Source: Acidimicrobiaceae bacterium
GTDB taxonomy: Bacteria > Actinomycetota > Acidimicrobiia > Acidimicrobiales > Aldehydirespiratoraceae
Assembly: GCA_018699415.1 (NCBI GenBank)
Contig: JABIQM010000119.1
Span: 1 to 39,814, forward strand
DNA: 39,814 nt
Direction of reading: 5' to 3'
A program made the translations under genes and the position numbers. Positions 14,567 through 22,396 of this stretch are shown piece after piece. Below the pieces are notes generated by a model, which was given only the letters and a program-made list of their open reading frames with translations, was not told the DNA's origin and did no database searches. Numbering within the stretch: position 1 is the first letter of the stretch; each line of letters opens with the position of its first letter.

Positions 14567-17298
14567 CGGTCGATAGGGGCAGCGCCGGTGTCGGGGTGAG
14601 CCGGATCGGGGCGGTTGGGATCAATTCCGTACTGCTCGATGGCGGCCTTGACTTCGTCGGTGGTAGCGAGTCCGTCCGCCGCGAGAGCGGAGAGCACGGC
14701 AACCACGAGGTGGGCCGCGTCGACCTCGAAGAAACGACGCAGCGCCTCTCGAGTGTCGGAGCGGCCGAAGCCGTCGGTGCCGAGCACGTGCATAGCTCGT
14801 GGCGTCCAGCGGGCTATCTGCTCAGGAACGAGGGTCATCCAGTCCGAGACCGCCACGATTGGGCCTTGGCTGTCATGGAGCTTGCGAGTGACCATCGGAA
14901 CGAGCTGCTCAGTACCAGGGGACAAGCGGTTGCGGCGGTCGCAGTCGAGTGCATCCGCTCGTAGTCGCTTGTAGGACGTGGCACTCCACAATTCTGCTGA
15001 CACTGCATGGTTGTCGGCTAGCAACTGCTGGGCTTCAAGCGCGGCGACAACCGATGGCCCCGAGAAGAGGACTGTGGCGTTGCGGTCGTAGTCGCCGGCC
15101 TCGGGCCCATCACTGAATTTGTAGAGGCCTGACGTGATCTCGGCGTTGTTGACATGGTCAGGCTTCGGCGGCTGGACGTAGTTCTCGTTATAAATCGTGA
15201 TGTAGTAGAAGATGTCTTCGCCGTCGGCTGCCTTCTCCGGGTACATTCGTGCGAGGCCGTCTTCGACGATCGCTCCGAGTTCGTAGGCAAAAGCCGGGTC
15301 GTAGGCCTCGCACGCCGGGATTGTTGTGGCAAGCAACTGGCTGTGGCCATCCTGGTGCTGGAGGCCCTCTCCCATAAGGGTCGTGCGCCCGGCCGTGGCT
15401 CCAAGGAGGAATCCGCGGGTGCGAGCATCAGCGGCGGCCCACAGCGAGTCACCGACCCGCTGGAAACCAAACATCGAATAGAAGGTGTAGAACGGCACCA
15501 TCGGAACGCCGGTGTTGGCGTAGGAGGTACCTGCGGCGATCCACGATGCGGTCGACCCGCACTCGGTGATGCCCTCTTCGAGAATTTGCCCATCGCTGCT
15601 TTCGGAGTACGAAAGCAGGAGGTCATGGTCGACGGGCTCGTAAAGCTGGCCACGCGGTGCATAGATCTTGAACTCGCGAAACAATGAGTCCATACCGAAC
15701 GTACGGGCTTCATCGGGAACGATCGGAACGACCCGTTCGCCGAAGGTCTGATCTCGGAGCAAATCACGGAGAAGCGCGGTGAACGCCATAGTGGTCGAGA
15801 CAGCGCGTCCAGATGATCCTTTTTGGAGATCGATGAATGGCCCACCGAGCGGTGCCTTGATCGGTCGACGGTCCCGGATAAGCCGCGACGGCAAGCTGCC
15901 ATCGAGGGCCTTGCGCCGCTCCATCATGTATTCGTACTCGATGCTGTCAGACGACGGCTTGAAGTACGGCGGTATGCCGTCTTCGAGCGTTTGCTCAGGA
16001 ATTTCGTCCTCGACATGGAGACGTTCGCGTAACTCGATGAGCTGGGCCTTGGTCATTTTCTTGATCTGATGCGTGGCGTTGCGTCCTTCGAAGCCTTCGC
16101 CGAGGGTCCAGCCCTTGACAGTCTTGGCCAGGATCACGGTGGGCTGACCAGTGACTTCGCTGGCGGCTTTGAATGCGGCATAAACCTTCTGGTAGTCGTG
16201 GCCACCGCGAGGGAGATGCTCAAGTTGTTCGTCGCTCAGATGCTCGACCAGCTTGCGGAGACGCGGGTCAGGGCCGAAGAAATGCTCACGGATGTAGGCG
16301 CCGTCTTCGGTGGCGTAACGCTGATACTCGCCGTCGACGGTTTGACCCATTTTATTGAGCAGCACGCCATCCACGTCACGGTGGAGTAGTTCGTCCCATT
16401 CGGTGCCCCAGACCACCTTGATGACGTTCCAGCCGGCGCCGCGAAAGACACCTTCAAGCTCTTGGATCATCTTGCCGTTGCCGCGAACGGGGCCGTCGAG
16501 GCGCTGGAGGTTGCAGTTGATCACCCATTTCAGGTTGTCGAGATCGGAGCGCCCGGCTAGTGAGATGGCACCGAGAGTTTCCGGTTCATCGCACTCCCCA
16601 TCGCCCAAGAACGACCAGACAGTGCTCTGGCTGGTGTCATCGATGTGGCGCTGATGGAGGTACTTGTTGAAGCGAGCGTGATAGATCGAATTGATTGGGC
16701 CAAGCCCCATCGACACCGTGGGATATTCCCAGAAGTTCGGCATCAGGCGTGGATGGGGGTAGCTGGAGAGCCCATTACCGCCGATCTCCATCCGGAAGTT
16801 GTCGAGCTGAGTCTCGGTGAGCCTGCCCTCCATGAACGCTCGGGCATAGATGCCCGGGGCTGCATGGCCCTGAAAGTAGACGGCGTCTCCAGGGAGGCCG
16901 TCTACCTTGCCGCGGAAGAAGTGGTTGTAGCCGACCTCATAGAGCGCAGCGCTCGACGCGAACGTGGACAAGTGCCCGCCGATTCCGTCTGCTGCCTTAT
17001 TCGCTCGGATCACCATTGCGGCCGCGTTCCAGCGGATGAAGGCGCGGATACGACGCTCGACGTCTTCGTTGCCGGGGAAGAACGGCTGTTCCTCGGCTGG
17101 AATCGTGTTGATATAGGGCGTTGACGTTGTTGGAGGGACGCCCACATGTAACTCGTTAGCCCGTTCCAGGAGCTTGGCCACGATGTAGCGCGCTCGAGGT
17201 GCACCTTGCGCGCCTACTACAGAATCGAGCGAGTCGATCCACTCTTTGGTTTCTGTTGGGTCAATGTCAGGGAGCTGTCGTGAGTAATGGTTAATCAT
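14563..17298 (-). CDS. aceE: Pyruvate dehydrogenase E1 component, homodimeric
   Basis: A 911-residue AceE-type enzyme, normal length for the family. The N-terminus (DIDPTETKEWIDSLDSVV) matches AceE. The thiamine diphosphate motif is GDGECDEPETLG (232-243) with N261 in INCNLQRLDGPVRGNGKM, and GGHLSTFASSAALYEVG carries the catalytic-site histidine (H109). The C-terminal half has the transketolase-like pyrimidine domain and a final domain (VLGTDGFGRSDTREALRRFFEVDA). It decarboxylates pyruvate and acylates the lipoyl E2 encoded at 23831-25138. The ATG at 17298 sits inside a 14-base palindrome, a possible operator. Its partner enzymes are about 5 kb away in this window. Confidence 0.97.
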   Translation of the reverse strand: MINHYSRQLPDIDPTETKEWIDSLDSVVGAQGAPRARYIVAKLLERANELHVGVPPTTSTPYINTIPAEEQPFFPGNEDVERRIRAFIRWNAAAMVIRANKAADGIGGHLSTFASSAALYEVGYNHFFRGKVDGLPGDAVYFQGHAAPGIYARAFMEGRLTETQLDNFRMEIGGNGLSSYPHPRLMPNFWEYPTVSMGLGPINSIYHARFNKYLHQRHIDDTSQSTVWSFLGDGECDEPETLGAISLAGRSDLDNLKWVINCNLQRLDGPVRGNGKMIQELEGVFRGAGWNVIKVVWGTEWDELLHRDVDGVLLNKMGQTVDGEYQRYATEDGAYIREHFFGPDPRLRKLVEHLSDEQLEHLPRGGHDYQKVYAAFKAASEVTGQPTVILAKTVKGWTLGEGFEGRNATHQIKKMTKAQLIELRERLHVEDEIPEQTLEDGIPPYFKPSSDSIEYEYMMERRKALDGSLPSRLIRDRRPIKAPLGGPFIDLQKGSSGRAVSTTMAFTALLRDLLRDQTFGERVVPIVPDEARTFGMDSLFREFKIYAPRGQLYEPVDHDLLLSYSESSDGQILEEGITECGSTASWIAAGTSYANTGVPMVPFYTFYSMFGFQRVGDSLWAAADARTRGFLLGATAGRTTLMGEGLQHQDGHSQLLATTIPACEAYDPAFAYELGAIVEDGLARMYPEKAADGEDIFYYITIYNENYVQPPKPDHVNNAEITSGLYKFSDGPEAGDYDRNATVLFSGPSVVAALEAQQLLADNHAVSAELWSATSYKRLRADALDCDRRNRLSPGTEQLVPMVTRKLHDSQGPIVAVSDWMTLVPEQIARWTPRAMHVLGTDGFGRSDTREALRRFFEVDAAHLVVAVLSALAADGLATTDEVKAAIEQYGIDPNRPDPAHPDTGAAPIDR

Positions 17299-17329
17299 GA
17301 TTAATTCAAGTATTTCAGGATTTTGACAA
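17291..17329 (-). promoter_or_regulatory. Candidate promoter and 14-base palindrome at the aceE start
   Basis: TTAATCATGATTAA (17291-17304) is a perfect palindrome that includes the aceE start codon. On the minus strand TTGTCA (17329-17324), a 17-base spacer and AATTAA (17306-17301) could be a promoter overlapped by the palindrome. The predicted start would be at the ATG. A repressor bound to the palindrome would block it. Confidence 0.4.
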
Positions 17330-17352
17330 CTTCGTGCGTGTTTCTGTTCGGG

Positions 17353-17358
17353 TATGGT
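17353..17358 (+). promoter_or_regulatory. Candidate -10 box of the RNase HI fusion gene
   Basis: TATGGT ends seven bases before a GTG at 17366, giving the same leaderless layout as other genes. This supports the GTG over the ATG at 17354, which lies inside this box. Confidence 0.4.
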
Positions 17359-17365
17359 TGGCCCG

Positions 17366-18433
17366 GTGGCCCACTCTCCAACAGTCGTTTACACCGACGG
17401 TGCGTGCCGAGGGAACCCGGGGCCTGGCGGCTGGGGCTGGGTAATCCCTGACGGTGCATGGGCCAATGGTGCCGATCCCGATACGACGAATCAGCGAATG
17501 GAGTTGATGGCAGCTCTCGATGCTCTTCGCACTATCGAGGGTCCCGTTGAGGTGGTTTCCGACTCGACGTATGTCGTCAACTGTTTCAATGACGGCTGGT
17601 GGAAGGGTTGGCTCAAGCGCGACTGGAAGAACTCCAAAAAGGAGCCGGTAGCGAATCGGGACATCTGGGAGCCACTCATCGAGCTGTATCGGGCGCGCGC
17701 TGACGAGCTCACCTTCACGTGGGTGAAGGGACACGCTGGCAATGAGTTCAACGACATCGCCGATCGGCTGGCGGTTGAGGCCTCCCATACCCAAGCAGGC
17801 CGCTATGGCGTTGGTACGCCCGACGACCTCGGCCCTCCTGACGAGATCGTCGGCGGGCGAGCGGTTGAGCCAGTGGTACGACCTCCTGGGCCCGACGGTG
17901 TCTACGGTCAGACTTGGCGCCCGACCGGACGAGCCATCGTGATCACCGGCCATCAACCACCCGAAATCGGTGGCTTTGCCAATGATCCGGCTAACCCGCC
18001 GCGAGAACATGGCGCCATTCGGGCCCGTTTGGCCGAAATTCTTGAAGCGAAGAAGGCCGTCGATTCTGACCTGGTCGTTCTCACGGGGCTCAGGCTTGGT
18101 GTGGAAACACTCGCTGCTGAGGCCGCAGAGTCCGCCGAGGTTCCGTTCGTGGTGATCCTGCCGTTTCCGGACCCTGACTCGGTCTGGCCCCAGGCGGCTC
18201 GACGAATGTTCGCCGAACTCAGCGCGAGGGCTGTGGCTGTTGTCCGTCTCGAGCGAAAGGCGCCAGAGTCTGCTCAGCGAGCAGGCCAGGCGATTGATCG
18301 GCGCAATGCTTGGCTCCGTAAGGTGGCCGACGAGGCGCTTATTGTTTGGGATGGCACCGAGAAGCGAGTGGGCAAGGTGGTAGCCGACTTTGAGAAGAGC
18401 CACCCCGACGATGTGTGGGTAGTCAGTCCCTGA
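17366..18433 (+). CDS. rnhA: Ribonuclease HI fused to a SLOG (YpsA-like) domain
   Basis: A 355-residue protein. Residues about 5-150 are RNase HI with the catalytic acids D11 (VYTDGACRGNPGPGG), E46 (QRMELMAAL), D66 (VVSDSTYVVN) and D130 (NEFNDIADRLA), plus H123 in VKGHAGN. It should cut the RNA strand of RNA-DNA hybrids. After a linker rich in Pro and Gly, residues about 185-355 form a Rossmann-like SLOG domain (AIVITGHQPPEIGG, VVLTGLRLGVETLAAEAA, then RRNAWLRKVADEALIVWDG), a fold known from YpsA/DprA relatives that bind nucleotides or DNA. The tail overlaps the end of the convergent epimerase by 11 bases. Confidence 0.9.
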   Translation: MAHSPTVVYTDGACRGNPGPGGWGWVIPDGAWANGADPDTTNQRMELMAALDALRTIEGPVEVVSDSTYVVNCFNDGWWKGWLKRDWKNSKKEPVANRDIWEPLIELYRARADELTFTWVKGHAGNEFNDIADRLAVEASHTQAGRYGVGTPDDLGPPDEIVGGRAVEPVVRPPGPDGVYGQTWRPTGRAIVITGHQPPEIGGFANDPANPPREHGAIRARLAEILEAKKAVDSDLVVLTGLRLGVETLAAEAAESAEVPFVVILPFPDPDSVWPQAARRMFAELSARAVAVVRLERKAPESAQRAGQAIDRRNAWLRKVADEALIVWDGTEKRVGKVVADFEKSHPDDVWVVSP

Positions 18434-19334
18434 GAGCGGCCGTTAGCGCTCGTTCGAGACGGGGGTGCTCGAACACGAACCCCTCAGCCAAAAGCGTACA
18501 TGGTGAAACATGCGCACTGCTGAGGAGTAACTCTCGGGTGAGTTGCCGACCGAGCTTTGCCCAAAGGGCGATGGTTGGGGTGGGGATGATGGCGGGTCGG
18601 CGTACGGCCGCGCCCAACGTCTTTGTGAATTCGGTGTTGGTCACCGGGTTCGGAGCGGTGAGATTCACCGCTCCTGCTACCGGGTGATCAAGGAGCCATA
18701 GCATGGCGGCGATGTGGTCGGTGAGGCTGATCCAACTCATCCATTGCGTGCCTTTGCCAATACGGCCGCCGAGCCCGCGCGTGAAAAAGGGCAACTGTTC
18801 CGCGAGCGCCCCGCCACTCGGGTCGAGCACGATTCCGGTGCGGAGGTGGGTAACCCTCGTTCGCTGATCAAGGGGATTAGTTGACGCTTCCCATGCCTGC
18901 ACGACTTCTGAAGCGAACCCGAGACCGGGAGCAGATTCCTCGGTGAGCTTCTCGTCGCCGCGGTCGCCGTAGAAACCGATTGCTGAGCCGGAGAGAAAAA
19001 CGGCGGGCGGTGCGTCGAGACTCGCCATGGTGGAGGCTAGAAGCCGGGTGCCATGGATACGGCTCTCAAGGATTTTTGCCTTCTGTGCTTGACTCCAGCG
19101 GTGCTCAGCGAGCCCTTCTCCCGCAAGATGAATCACGGCATCAATACGGCCGGCAGCGGCGATGCCATCGTGGTCGATCGTTCCCCCAGCAGGGTCCCAG
19201 CGCACCCCGGGCCCATTTATCGACGCGCTGCCGCGTACAAGAGGCACAGGCGAGTGGCCCGTGGCACGAAGGCTCGCCATTAGCGCCGAGCCGATGAATC
19301 CGGTTGATCCGCTCACGAGAACTTTCATAGACAT
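18423..19334 (-). CDS. TIGR01777-family NAD(P)-dependent epimerase/dehydratase-like protein
   Basis: A 303-residue extended short-chain dehydrogenase of the TIGR01777 (SulA/YfcH) group. It shows the Rossmann motif VSGSTGFIGSAL near the start, VIHLAGEGLAEHRWSQAQK, and a conserved FLSGSAIGFYGDRGDE segment that stands where the catalytic tyrosine region lies. The C-terminal extension is of DUF1731 type. The biochemical role of the family is not settled. In mycobacteria a member lies beside dlaT and lipB, and here it is in the same window as those genes. The start is ATG at 19334, or the second ATG at 19328 (MKVLVSGSTG). Confidence 0.9.
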   Translation of the reverse strand: MSMKVLVSGSTGFIGSALMASLRATGHSPVPLVRGSASINGPGVRWDPAGGTIDHDGIAAAGRIDAVIHLAGEGLAEHRWSQAQKAKILESRIHGTRLLASTMASLDAPPAVFLSGSAIGFYGDRGDEKLTEESAPGLGFASEVVQAWEASTNPLDQRTRVTHLRTGIVLDPSGGALAEQLPFFTRGLGGRIGKGTQWMSWISLTDHIAAMLWLLDHPVAGAVNLTAPNPVTNTEFTKTLGAAVRRPAIIPTPTIALWAKLGRQLTRELLLSSAHVSPCTLLAEGFVFEHPRLERALTAALRD

Positions 19335-19407
19335 ATGTTCTCACGCGCTCCCAAGCAACCTTGGGTCGCGCGGCACTACCATCGGGGCACACAACCCGGG
19401 AGCAACG

Positions 19408-19656
19408 ATGAATGACGACGCCGTTGAGCAGCCAGAGAAGCGGGCGCCGCAAACTGGATTGATCGTTGGGGCGCTCGTCGCGATTTGTCTCGCTGCGTTC
19501 GTGCTGCAAAATACAGACTCAACACCGGTCACGTGGATGATGTTCGACGGTTCAGCGCCATTGTTCGTTGTGATCTTGGGATCAGCTGCGGCGGGTGCAG
19601 TGCTCAGTGAAGCTGCTGGCTGGGTGATTCGGCGTCGGCGTCGTCTCCACCGCTGA
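19408..19656 (+). CDS. LapA-domain (DUF1049) small membrane protein
   Basis: An 82-residue protein with two membrane segments (TGLIVGALVAICLAAFVLQN, about 16-35, and LFVVILGSAAAGAVLSEAAG, about 52-71) joined by the family-typical QNTDSTPVTWMMFDGSAP loop, and a basic tail (RRRRRLHR). This is the layout of LapA/YciS-like proteins, which assist envelope assembly in proteobacteria; the actinobacterial role is unclear. The start at 19408 (MNDDAVEQPEK) was chosen because the frame upstream overlaps the divergent epimerase gene and lacks protein character. Confidence 0.8.
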   Translation: MNDDAVEQPEKRAPQTGLIVGALVAICLAAFVLQNTDSTPVTWMMFDGSAPLFVVILGSAAAGAVLSEAAGWVIRRRRRLHR

Positions 19657-19719
19657 CTGTTTAGATTGAGCTTGTGGTTCCCTAAGCCGAGTGTCCTTTG
19701 CGCTGGGATGCCTCGTTGA

Positions 19720-21411
19720 CTAGTCGCCGCGTCGGGAGCGACGGCGCGCTGCGATCGATGGCAAGTCGCCAAGTCGGGAGGTTCCTTTGCGGCGGCGTTT
19801 CTCCTCGTACTGCGCCTCATCAGCGGCGCGAAGTAGAGCCCCGGGCGTAGCAATGTTGGTGGTGGCCAACGCAACGCCATAGGACAGTGATCGCCCGGGA
19901 CCAGAGTCGCCAAAGAGTTTCTGAGCACCTGCCGCTACCGGTTCGGCGCTGAGGGTGCCCCCACCGTCGAGGATTACGCAAAACTCGTCGCCGCCAATAC
20001 GGCAGACGGTCGAACCGGTGAGCGCTCTGGCAGCCGCAGTGAGTGATTGGGCAGCGTGGATGAGTAGGTCGTCGCCGGCTGCATGACCATTGGCGTCATT
20101 GACAGCTTTCAGGCCGTCGACATCGCACATGATGAGCGCAACATCCTGACGGTCAATGGGAGCGCGATCGAAGATCTGCGTGAGGTGCTGATCGAGAACG
20201 CGCCGATTGCCAATCCCGGTGAGTGGATCACGGAGTGCAAGTTCCTCAAACTCAGCGATGCGTTCCGCCTGCACCACAGCTGCTGCTACGTGTGTGGAGA
20301 CGAGACGGAGCGTGGCTAGGTCGTCGTGATCAAGCATGCTGGCATCGGCGCTGGAGGTGGCCCAGGCGACACCCCAGATGCTGTCACCGATGATGATTGG
20401 CCAAGCTGCCTCGGAGCGGAGCCCCCGGCGATGAAGCGATATCGTGCCCGGGTCGTCAGCGCGAGTTTCATCGATTGACCGAACGAAACCCTGCCCACCG
20501 AGAAGGCGACCGAGGCCGGGTCGGTCACCCTCCTGGAGAGATTCGGCGACGGGGAATCGTTCGCTGCCAGAACCGCTGGTGACGAGGATGTCGAGTGTTT
20601 GTTCGTCGTGATCCAGGCGGCCGATACTGATCGATGTGGCGCTGAGCGCCTTTTTCGCTTGATCGGCAATTACAGACAAGACGTCGGTCATGTTGTCGGC
20701 CGCACGCACCGCAGCACCAATTGACCCCAGCGCTTCGACGGGTGAGTTGCGTTCGATGGGGACGAACCGGTCGAGGCTGTTGAGCACTTCACTGAGATTG
20801 AGTTCGGCAATAAGCGGATCTCCGGACTCCAACTCGAGGGCTGCGGCGGCACCCAGATCAGGGTCGAGGGCCGAGCCGAGAAGCTCGTCAACACGGCGAC
20901 GGCGAGCGGTCCAGTTGGGGGCGGATCCCGAAGCTGGGTGGCCCACGAGGGTCGCAGCCAGGGCGAGCAGGCGGGCGGAAAGCGGGATCTCCGGTCCACG
21001 CAAGGCGTGGGGTCCGCCACTTCCGTCCCAGCGTTCGTGCTGATGGCGAACAGCATTAGCGCAACTGCCGAGCCCCGGCAGAGATTTGAGCATGTTCGAC
21101 GCGAGCACGGCTGAGGATGGGTCCGGCACGATATCTACGGTGCCGACCGGGCGAACATGAGTGAGCAGGATGCCGATCTCAGCAAGAAGCGATCCGGTTA
21201 TGGCGTCCACACGGTCCTGGACTAGGGCACCTGCAGCAACTGCGATTCGGTCGACCAAGTGTGCCCGCAGAGCGGCGCGTCGTGCCGCGGCAGGATCGAA
21301 TACGTCGAGTGCTTGAGCGAGAGCGGTTATTGCGGCGCGGGCGGACCGGTCAAGCGGGCGAGTAGCCGCATCGCTCGAGCGTTCGGGCGCTTCGGTGAAC
21401 AATTGCTCCAT
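19720..21411 (-). CDS. GAF-GGDEF diguanylate cyclase with a degenerate HD-GYP-like N-terminus
   Basis: A 563-residue cytosolic signalling protein. Residues about 80-160 keep the second half of an HD-GYP domain (HQHERWDGSGGPHALRGPEIP, then ARLLALAA) but lack the HD metal pair. Residues about 235-385 look like a GAF domain. Residues about 393-545 are a GGDEF domain with an intact GGDEF motif (473-477) and DPLTGIGNRR start, so it should make cyclic di-GMP. No RxxD inhibitory site is visible upstream of GGDEF. A GGGGAGG sequence precedes the ATG. The ligand of the GAF domain is unknown. Confidence 0.88.
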   Translation of the reverse strand: MEQLFTEAPERSSDAATRPLDRSARAAITALAQALDVFDPAAARRAALRAHLVDRIAVAAGALVQDRVDAITGSLLAEIGILLTHVRPVGTVDIVPDPSSAVLASNMLKSLPGLGSCANAVRHQHERWDGSGGPHALRGPEIPLSARLLALAATLVGHPASGSAPNWTARRRRVDELLGSALDPDLGAAAALELESGDPLIAELNLSEVLNSLDRFVPIERNSPVEALGSIGAAVRAADNMTDVLSVIADQAKKALSATSISIGRLDHDEQTLDILVTSGSGSERFPVAESLQEGDRPGLGRLLGGQGFVRSIDETRADDPGTISLHRRGLRSEAAWPIIIGDSIWGVAWATSSADASMLDHDDLATLRLVSTHVAAAVVQAERIAEFEELALRDPLTGIGNRRVLDQHLTQIFDRAPIDRQDVALIMCDVDGLKAVNDANGHAAGDDLLIHAAQSLTAAARALTGSTVCRIGGDEFCVILDGGGTLSAEPVAAGAQKLFGDSGPGRSLSYGVALATTNIATPGALLRAADEAQYEEKRRRKGTSRLGDLPSIAARRRSRRGD

Positions 21412-21528
21412 TTACTCGCGCCTCCCCTGACTCGCCTATTTTCGCTATTTGTATCAGAATCGAACAGCCACGGAAAGTATAGAGTTTCACCACGTAGCGT
21501 GGCTAATTTTTCTCGTAAGAGCGGCGGA

Positions 21529-22158
21529 TTATGTCGCAACCAGGGCTGTCATGCGCTTGACAAGTTCGTCTTCACCTATGGCACCAATCACGATTTCGAC
21601 TGCACCGTCGTCGTTGATAAACGCAAAGGCCGGTTGGCCGCTAATGCCAAATTCCTCCCAGATTTCACCGCTGATATCTGCGATGTGGGGGAATGCATCG
21701 ACGCCCATATTGGTGATGAATTGGCGCATCGGCGGGAGGTCGTCGCGACTGGCGACGCCGACCACGTTTACTTCATCGGCAAATTGTTCCTGCACCAGTG
21801 CGACCGCACCGGATTCTCTGACACAACTTGGTCACCAGGGCGCCCAAAACCACAGGACAAGATCTTGCCCGGCGTAGTCGCCAGAGTTGAACTGTGAGCC
21901 ACTGATGGTTACACCGTCGTAGCCCAAGGGCCAGTCGAGACCGGCAGTGTCGCTTGCCGGTGGGTCATTAGTCGACTCTTCGGTCTCGGCGGCGATATCG
22001 CTTTTAGTATCGGGATCGCTGACGGTTTCAGGAGTCAGGTCGTCGGTGGTGCTGCCTGAGTCGTCGGTGAACTCCTCGCTGGGCCCGCTGAAAGAGTCGC
22101 TACCGCAGGCAGCACCGAGCAGCGCCATCGTGAAAAACCAGGGGAGAATTCGCTTCAC
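21529..22158 (-). CDS. Lipoprotein thioredoxin (TlpA-like) with UxxC: probable selenoprotein
   Basis: Read through one TGA (21834-21832), this frame gives a 209-residue protein. A GTG start at 22158 begins a lipoprotein signal (KRILPWFFTMALLGAAC, lipid cysteine C18), followed by an acidic Ser/Thr-rich linker. A thioredoxin fold then starts at VLWFWAPW. The TGA is codon 109 and the next residues are PSC, so the redox site reads W-[TGA]-P-S-C112, exactly where thioredoxins have CxxC. The remainder is normal thioredoxin: VNVVGVASRDD, the cis-proline motif GQPAFAF, and INDDGAVEIVIG. A hairpin with a GGUC loop lies 19 bases after the TGA. It is probably a membrane-anchored, outward-facing thiol oxidoreductase using selenocysteine. 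Confidence 0.82.
21795..21812 (-). promoter_or_regulatory. SECIS-like hairpin of the thioredoxin gene
   Basis: On the minus strand CCGGUGC-GGUC-GCACUGG forms a seven-pair stem (one G-U) with a four-base GGUC loop. It begins 19 bases after the UGA, so the loop is 27-30 bases away. As I recall, bacterial SECIS elements are stem-loops shortly after the UGA with G in the first loop bases, and the E. coli fdhF loop contains GGUC. The fit is good. Confidence 0.6.
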
Positions 22159-22166
22159 GTAACCTG

Positions 22167-22172
22167 ATAGTA
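22167..22172 (-). promoter_or_regulatory. Candidate -10 box of the thioredoxin lipoprotein gene
   Basis: TACTAT on the minus strand ends eight bases before the GTG at 22158. A short AGG lies between. No clear -35 is seen. Confidence 0.35.
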
Positions 22173-22228
22173 GACAATCTTCCGTCATACTCAGAGTCAG
22201 TTGCCGAGAAACGATTGATTGCTGACAT

Positions 22229-22324
22229 ATGAGCACCCGCAAACTCATCCTCACCGCCCTCCTGTGCGGGATGGCAATCTTGATCGCTGGAGCGATTCAA
22301 CTTCTCGACATCCTCAGTACCTGA
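22229..22324 (+). CDS. Single-pass membrane mini-protein (31 residues)
   Basis: A 31-residue frame starting MSTRKLILT and continuing with a hydrophobic stretch (ALLCGMAILIAGAIQLLDI) and stop TGA. It has the positive-inside start and length of a real single-pass membrane peptide, and I recall comparable MSTRK/R-type peptides in Acidimicrobiia. It is divergent from the thioredoxin lipoprotein and 72 bases upstream of lpd. No Shine-Dalgarno is visible. Function unknown. Confidence 0.45.
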   Translation: MSTRKLILTALLCGMAILIAGAIQLLDILST

Positions 22325-22396
22325 ACCCCGCTGCGCCACCGAAGCACAACATCCCACAGGCTCTGGGGGCGATATGGTGGACGCCAACCTGAGGAG

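Noticed and set aside
17315-18403. 362-codon minus-strand frame opposite the RNase HI fusion
   Set aside because: The plus strand encodes catalytic RNase HI and SLOG motifs; the opposite frame is composition-driven.
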